Assembly: GCA_964526695.1 (NCBI GenBank)
Contig: CAZGJA010000040.1
Coordinates: 9,091 to 73,090 of the forward strand
Origin: JABWBH01 sp964526695
Lineage (GTDB): Bacteria; Planctomycetota; Phycisphaerae; UBA1845
DNA: 64,000 nt
Direction: 5' to 3'
Shown piece after piece: positions 59,471-64,000 of the stretch. Within the stretch, counting starts at the first letter, position 1; the number at the start of each line of letters is the position of its first letter. Position numbers and translations under genes: made by a program. The notes beneath the pieces are model-generated. The model had not been told where the DNA came from. It did no database searches and was given only the letters and a program-made list of their open reading frames with translations.

Positions 59471-60592
59471 CTACCCCAGCGCCTCCGCAAGGCGGTGCCG
59501 CCGCACGCCTCGAGCGAATCGGTACGAAATGCTCGGAGGACGTGCCTGGATGGGTTCAACGTTCAGGTACCGTCTCAGGTCGGCGCCGATCTCCTCCGGC
59601 GAGCCATACCGCCGCGAAGGCTCTTTTTCCATGCGCTTCATCACGATCCAATCAAGATCGCCGCGGATGGTCCGCCAGAGCGATTTCGGATCGGTGCGGC
59701 GCTGAAAGGCGATATCCGTGTACCGAGTGGCCGGAGCCGGCTTCGGGACGGGGTCCACATGCGGCGAGGGCGATCGCGCCTGCGATGAATCCGCTTCCTG
59801 CGGCGCCGTCGACAGGTCTTCAGCCGGCGGGTGATTCGCGGCGCCAAGCAGGTCAGCGGGAGCCCCGCGTTCACGGCGAACTCCCGACCCTCCCCACAAC
59901 GTGTGCTGGAGGCGCGTACTGGGCTTGGGTGGATCGACCTCGCGAATGATGCGCTGAATCTCTGCGTATCCGCGGCTGCGAAGGGCCTTCGGATCAAAGG
60001 GCAGCGTTCCTGTCAGAAGCTCATACAGCAGCACACCCAGTGAATACACGTCGGTTCGTGTGTCCACGTCGGTCGGGACCGGCTCCGCCTGCTCAGGACT
60101 CATGTACTCAGGCGTGCCGATGATCTGCCCAAGTTCGGTGTACAGCGTCTGCTCCGTCAAGCGATGGTGCGTCGCCTTGGCCACGCCGAAGTCGATCACT
60201 TTCGGAGCGGGCTGATTGTCCCTGAGGCAGACCAGAATGTTGCTCGGCTTGATGTCCCGGTGGATCACGGCCTTCTGGTGCGCATGCTGGACCGCCTGGC
60301 AGACCTGGATGAACAGCTCAAGCCGCCCGCGGATGGTGAGCCGGTGCTTGTCGCAGTACGTGGTGATCGGCTCACCGGGCACGTACTCCATGACGAAGTA
60401 CGGTCGGCCGCTCTCCGTCGCGCCGCCGTCGAGGACCGCGGCGATGTTGGGATGGTCCATCATGGCGAGCGCCTGCCGCTCGGCCTCAAAGCGGGCGATC
60501 ACCTGGCGCGTGTCCATGCCCAGTTTGACGAGCTTGACGGCCACGCGACGGCGCACCGGCGCGGACTGCTCGGCATGCCAGACCTCGCCCAT
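59471..60592 (-). CDS. Ser/Thr protein kinase, 5' end frameshifted
   Basis: This frame of 373 residues encodes a Hanks-type kinase. It shows the ATP-binding Lys20 (RVAVKLV), the catalytic loop HRDIKPSNIL (residues 111-120), the DFG at 134-136 (KVIDFGVAKA), the APE-like TPEYMSPEQA and a DVYSLGVLLYELLTG helix. The usual glycine-rich loop should come just before Met1. It does so in frame (YRLLQRIGGGG), but that upstream stretch has no ATG, GTG or TTG before a stop at 60770. A start ATG exists at 60693 in another frame, and one extra G in the run at 60678-60682 would join the two. The C terminus ends at RGVRRHRLAEALG, just where planctomycete kinases usually begin a membrane helix, so the protein may also be truncated. 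Divergent from ppdK. Confidence 0.88.
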   Translation of the reverse strand: MGEVWHAEQSAPVRRRVAVKLVKLGMDTRQVIARFEAERQALAMMDHPNIAAVLDGGATESGRPYFVMEYVPGEPITTYCDKHRLTIRGRLELFIQVCQAVQHAHQKAVIHRDIKPSNILVCLRDNQPAPKVIDFGVAKATHHRLTEQTLYTELGQIIGTPEYMSPEQAEPVPTDVDTRTDVYSLGVLLYELLTGTLPFDPKALRSRGYAEIQRIIREVDPPKPSTRLQHTLWGGSGVRRERGAPADLLGAANHPPAEDLSTAPQEADSSQARSPSPHVDPVPKPAPATRYTDIAFQRRTDPKSLWRTIRGDLDWIVMKRMEKEPSRRYGSPEEIGADLRRYLNVEPIQARPPSISYRFARGVRRHRLAEALG

Positions 60593-60693
60593 TCCGCCGC
60601 CGCCGATCCGTTGGAGCAGGCGGTAGGGACCGATGTGCCGATCGCCGGGCTGGCTGCCGTGTCGGGCAGGCGGCGCGCCCCCTTGGGAAGCAT
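60593..60693 (-). pseudogene. Frameshifted 5' part of the kinase gene
   Basis: In the kinase frame this segment encodes the lead-in and P-loop (IGPYRLLQRIGGGG) without a start codon. The ATG at 60693 opens MLPKGARRLPD in the wrong frame. Adding one G to GGGGG gives MLPKGGAPPARHGS...IGPYRLLQ, which reads straight into the kinase. Either the real gene carries a frameshift or the assembly lost one base in a homopolymer. Confidence 0.7.
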
Positions 60694-60977
60694 GCCAGTT
60701 TGACGTCTTGCTCAGGAGGCGGCTCCGACGATCGTGCCTGCGGACCGCAAGAGCCTGAGATTCGGCAGATTAGCCAGACGTCCGCGCCAGAGCAAGAAAA
60801 GCCCGCGATGCCGGCCTTGGTGGCAATCTTCCTCAAGGCCGCCGCTTCGCGTAGCATCGTCGATCCGTTTGCGCTCCTTTGGCGTGGGACGAGCGTTCCA
60901 TGATACCGGGGCGCGGGCGTTGGCCCCCGACGCCGCAGGATTGGATTCGCGCAAGCAGAAAGACACTGAGGACTTCG
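60694..60977. other. Divergent region between kinase and ppdK
   Basis: Promoters for both genes should be here, but no clear boxes were recognised. GAGG at 60968-60971 serves ppdK. Confidence 0.4.
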
Positions 60978-63860
60978 ATGGCAACAGCGGCTGCGGGACG
61001 GAACCGGTGGGTTTACAACTTCGGCGCGGGCAAGGCCGACGGGCGCGGCGATCAGAAGGCGCTGCTGGGCGGCAAGGGCGCGGGGCTGGCGGAGATGACG
61101 TTGATCGGTCTGCCCGTGCCGGCAGGCTTCACGCTGACCACGACGTCCTGCGAATCCTACCTTAAGGCCGGCGGCAAATGGCCCGCGGGGCTGGACGCGG
61201 AGGTGCGCGCGGCGGTCAAGAAGCTCGAACGCACGACCGGCAAGCGCCTCGGCGATCCGCAGGATCCGCTGCTGGTGTCCGTGCGCAGCGGCGCGGCGCG
61301 GTCGATGCCCGGTATGATGGAGACCATCCTCAACCTCGGGCTGAACGACGCGTCCGTCGAAGGCCTCGCCACCGTCTCCGGCAACCGCCGCTTCGCCTAC
61401 GACTCGTACCGCCGCTTCATCACCATGTACGGCGCGACCGCGATGGGCGTCGAGCGGCACAAATTCGACGCCGCCTTCGACATGATCAAGGACGAGGTCA
61501 CGCGGCTTCGACTTGGCAGACCCGCCGGCGAAAAAGTGCTGGACACGGACGTCAGCGGTGAGGAGCTGGTCCGCCTCGTCGAGTTGTTCAAGAACATCTA
61601 CCGACAGGCCGTCGGGCAGGACTTCCCCCAGGATCCGCTCGACCAGCTTCGCGGCGCGATCGAGGCCGTCTTCCGTTCATGGAACGCCGACAAGGCCGTC
61701 ACATATCGTCGCGTGGAGAACATCACCGATCTGAACGGCACGGCGGTGAACGTGGTGCAGATGGTGTTCGGCAACATGGGCGACGACTCGGGCACGGGCG
61801 TGTGCTTCACGCGCGATCCGAGCACGGGCGAGCGCGTCTTCTACGGCGACCTGCTCATCAACGCGCAGGGCGAGGACGTGGTGGCCGGCATCCGCACGCC
61901 GATTCCGCTGGGTCAGCTTCGCGAGCTGATGCCCGAGGTGTACGACCAGTTGGAAGCGGTGCGCGTCATGCTCGAGGTGCACTACAAGGAGATGCAGGAC
62001 CTCGAGTTCACGATCGAACGGGGCAAGCTGTATATGCTCCAATGCCGCGCCGGGAAGCGCTCACCGGCGGCGACGTTCAAGATCGCCGTGGACCAGGCCA
62101 CGCAGGGCGTGGTCGGTGCGGCCGAGGCGAAACGGCTGGTGCGCAAGAAGTACTTGCCAACCCGCTACGGCGGCGCGGCGTCGAAGCCGATTATTTCCAA
62201 GCGCGAGGCCGTGGCGCGCATCGCGCCGCGCGACATCGAGCGCCTGTTCTACCCGGTCATCGACCCCGCGCTGAAGCCGGCCGATCTTCTGTTGCGCCGG
62301 CTGGGCGAGGGGATCAACGCCGTGCCGGGCGCGGCTGCCGGTCGCGTGGCGCTGACGGCGGCGGAGGCGGAGCGTCGCGCGCAGGCGGGCGAGATCGTGA
62401 TCCTGGTGCGCAAGGAGACCTCGCCGGAGGACGTCGGCGGGATGCACGCGGCCGCGGGGATTCTGACCGCGACAGGCGGGAAGACGTCGCACGCGGCGGT
62501 GGTGGCGCGCGGCTGGGGCAAGTGCTGCATCGTCGGCTGCGACGCCCTGCACATCAACGAGCAGGATCGCACGCTGTCGGTCAACGGGCGGATGCTGCGC
62601 GAGGGCGACGCGCTGACGCTCGACGGCACCAGCGGCCAGGTTTACGAAGGACTGCTCGACCTCGTCCGCCCGACGGCGCCGGCGGAGTTTGAGACGCTGC
62701 TGAAATGGTGCGACGCGCTTCGCCGCCTCAAGGTGCGGACGAACGCGGACACGCCGGAGGACGCGCGCCGCGCCGTGGCGTTCGGCGCGGAGGGCATCGG
62801 ACTGTGCCGCACGGAGCACATGTTCTTCGCCACGCGCGAGCGGCAGCTGGCCATTCAGGAAATGATCGTCGCCGAGTCACGCGAGCAGCGCGTCGCGGCC
62901 CTCGACAAGCTCCTGCCTTATCAGCGCGAGGACTTCATCGGCATCTTCGAGGCCATGGACGGCAAGCCCGTCACCATCCGCCTCATCGACCCACCGCTGC
63001 ACGAGTTCGTGCCCAAATCGCGCGAGCAGGCCGAGGCGCTCTCCCGCGTCACCGGCATCTCCGTCGAGCACATCCTCCAGCGCAGCGAGCAGCTTCACGA
63101 GGCGAACCCCATGCTCGGTCACCGCGGCTGCCGACTGTGCATCACCTATCCGGAAATCCTGCAAATGCAGACGCGCGCGATCCTCGAGGCCGGCGCGGAG
63201 TGCGCGAAGCGCGGCGTGAAGGTGCTGCCGGAGATCATGATCCCGCTGACGATGGATGCGAAGGAGATGCGGATTCTCGCGGATCAGGTGCGCGCGACGG
63301 CGAAGTCGGTGCTGTCGCAGCTTGGCTCGAAGCTCAAGTACATGGTCGGCACGATGATCGAAATCCCGCGCGCCGCGCTGCTCGCCGATCAGGTGGCGCT
63401 CGCCGCGGAGTTCTTCAGCTTCGGCACCAACGACCTGACGCAGATGACGCTGGGTCTGTCGCGCGACGACGCCGGGCGCTTCCTGCCGGATTACGTGGAC
63501 GAAGCAAAAGCCGGCGTATTTCCGGCGGACCCGTTCCAGTCGCTGGACCTGGCGGGCGTGGGCATGTTGGTGGAGATGGCCTGTAAGAAGGGCCGCGCCG
63601 CGCGGAAAGACCTCAAGCTCGGCGTCTGCGGCGAGCACGGCGGCGACCCGGACTCGATCCGGTTCTTTCACACGGTCGGTCTGGACTACGTCTCGTGCAG
63701 CCCGTTCCGAGTGCCGATCGCGCGGCTGGTGGCGGCGCAGGCGGCGATGGAGCCTGCGGAGAAGCAGCCGCCCCCCGGCGCCCGAACCTCGAAGAGCCGC
63801 CGCAATCCCCGTGCAAAGAACCGATCCGCCGGTCCCAAGAGGAAGCGAAGCCTCCGCTGA
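60978..63860 (+). CDS. ppdK: Pyruvate, phosphate dikinase
   Basis: This 960-residue enzyme interconverts pyruvate, ATP and phosphate with PEP, AMP and diphosphate, and supports gluconeogenesis or glycolysis. The start has GAGG six bases before ATG 60978. Domains in order: an N-terminal nucleotide-binding domain (GGKGAGLAEMTLIGLPVPAG, VSVRSGAARSMPGMMETILN, VQMVFGNMGDDSGTGVCFTR); the phosphohistidine domain with the phosphorylated His505 in TGGKTSHAAVVARGWGKCC; and a PEP/pyruvate TIM-barrel domain with FGAEGIGLCRTEHMFF, IRLIDPPLHEFVP and the catalytic Cys in LGVCGEHGGDP. Typical PPDKs are about 870-910 residues; the extra length is mostly a basic tail after residue 930 (RRNPRAKNRSAGPKRKRSLR). 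The gene is monocistronic in the window. Confidence 0.97.
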   Translation: MATAAAGRNRWVYNFGAGKADGRGDQKALLGGKGAGLAEMTLIGLPVPAGFTLTTTSCESYLKAGGKWPAGLDAEVRAAVKKLERTTGKRLGDPQDPLLVSVRSGAARSMPGMMETILNLGLNDASVEGLATVSGNRRFAYDSYRRFITMYGATAMGVERHKFDAAFDMIKDEVTRLRLGRPAGEKVLDTDVSGEELVRLVELFKNIYRQAVGQDFPQDPLDQLRGAIEAVFRSWNADKAVTYRRVENITDLNGTAVNVVQMVFGNMGDDSGTGVCFTRDPSTGERVFYGDLLINAQGEDVVAGIRTPIPLGQLRELMPEVYDQLEAVRVMLEVHYKEMQDLEFTIERGKLYMLQCRAGKRSPAATFKIAVDQATQGVVGAAEAKRLVRKKYLPTRYGGAASKPIISKREAVARIAPRDIERLFYPVIDPALKPADLLLRRLGEGINAVPGAAAGRVALTAAEAERRAQAGEIVILVRKETSPEDVGGMHAAAGILTATGGKTSHAAVVARGWGKCCIVGCDALHINEQDRTLSVNGRMLREGDALTLDGTSGQVYEGLLDLVRPTAPAEFETLLKWCDALRRLKVRTNADTPEDARRAVAFGAEGIGLCRTEHMFFATRERQLAIQEMIVAESREQRVAALDKLLPYQREDFIGIFEAMDGKPVTIRLIDPPLHEFVPKSREQAEALSRVTGISVEHILQRSEQLHEANPMLGHRGCRLCITYPEILQMQTRAILEAGAECAKRGVKVLPEIMIPLTMDAKEMRILADQVRATAKSVLSQLGSKLKYMVGTMIEIPRAALLADQVALAAEFFSFGTNDLTQMTLGLSRDDAGRFLPDYVDEAKAGVFPADPFQSLDLAGVGMLVEMACKKGRAARKDLKLGVCGEHGGDPDSIRFFHTVGLDYVSCSPFRVPIARLVAAQAAMEPAEKQPPPGARTSKSRRNPRAKNRSAGPKRKRSLR

Positions 63861-64000
63861 TCTCGACTTTTGCCGTTTCTAACGGCCCGCTTCCACGATC
63901 CAGGGGCTACAAGAAATCGGACTCCCCCGTACATTCGCGGGTGTGTTAAACCCGGCGAATCGGAAAGGCGTCCGACGTGCTCACGTTTCCCCAAGCGGCG
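63861..64000. other. Region after ppdK, no gene seen
   Basis: It contains TTGCCGTTTCTAACGGC (63879-63895), a short imperfect hairpin that might end the ppdK transcript. The window ends before any downstream gene can be judged. Confidence 0.35.

Overview
The window is high-GC bacterial chromosome, roughly two-thirds G+C by eye, of planctomycete character and most like the Phycisphaerae. This is inferred from gene content, not from a marker gene. The evidence is the density of secreted proteins with FG-GAP, LVIVD, Big2, dockerin-like and PEP-CTERM-type parts, a DUF4159 protein, a prepilin-like protein with an H-X9-DG-like end, a planctomycete-style Ser/Thr kinase, and short genes separated by repeat-rich spacers. 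No tRNA, rRNA, CRISPR array, phage gene or transposase gene was found.

Layout. 0-11 kb: FG-GAP lipoprotein, membrane-anchored phosphodiesterase, GT-39-like membrane glycosyltransferase, convergent mutS, and a lipoprotein. 11.3-17.6 kb: a three-gene co-directional set (DUF4159/cyclase-repeat protein, exported coiled protein, TPR/gluzincin-protease protein) closed by a strong hairpin. 17.8-23.4 kb: small Cys-rich exported protein, PilZ protein, an MreC-like membrane coiled-coil protein with a 50-residue membrane peptide ahead of mreB, a DUF1697 protein and an orphan iscX. 23.8-28.4 kb: resB and ccsA (system II cytochrome c maturation), facing a methyltransferase/GT2 fusion. 30-48 kb: mostly secreted proteins, with a YgiQ-type radical SAM enzyme, an HNH endonuclease, a double-ACT protein and a CocE/NonD hydrolase between them. 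48-64 kb: ispF, arsC, a dockerin-like protein overlapping a pseudopilin-like protein, another secreted protein, rluD-type pseudouridine synthase, orphan hicB, a Ser/Thr kinase with a frameshifted 5' end, and ppdK.

Housekeeping genes (mutS, mreB, iscX, ispF, rluD, ppdK, resB/ccsA) are scattered among cell-surface genes, and few operons exceed two or three genes. Many gene ends carry long perfect hairpins, but only one (after 54870) has a clear T-tract on the coding strand of its gene.

Three things stand out. (1) Otherwise unrelated secreted proteins share a Cys-containing C-terminal module of about 75-85 residues; two copies are very alike and three are more diverged. (2) Spacers carry several families of non-coding palindromic repeats. 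Two behave like miniature inverted-repeat elements of about 90-135 bp and about 105 bp, and one copy of the first is split by a different repeat. (3) Palindromic repeats sit in frame inside mutS and ygiQ and add about 35-40 residues to each protein, much like the palindromic elements known inside Rickettsia genes.
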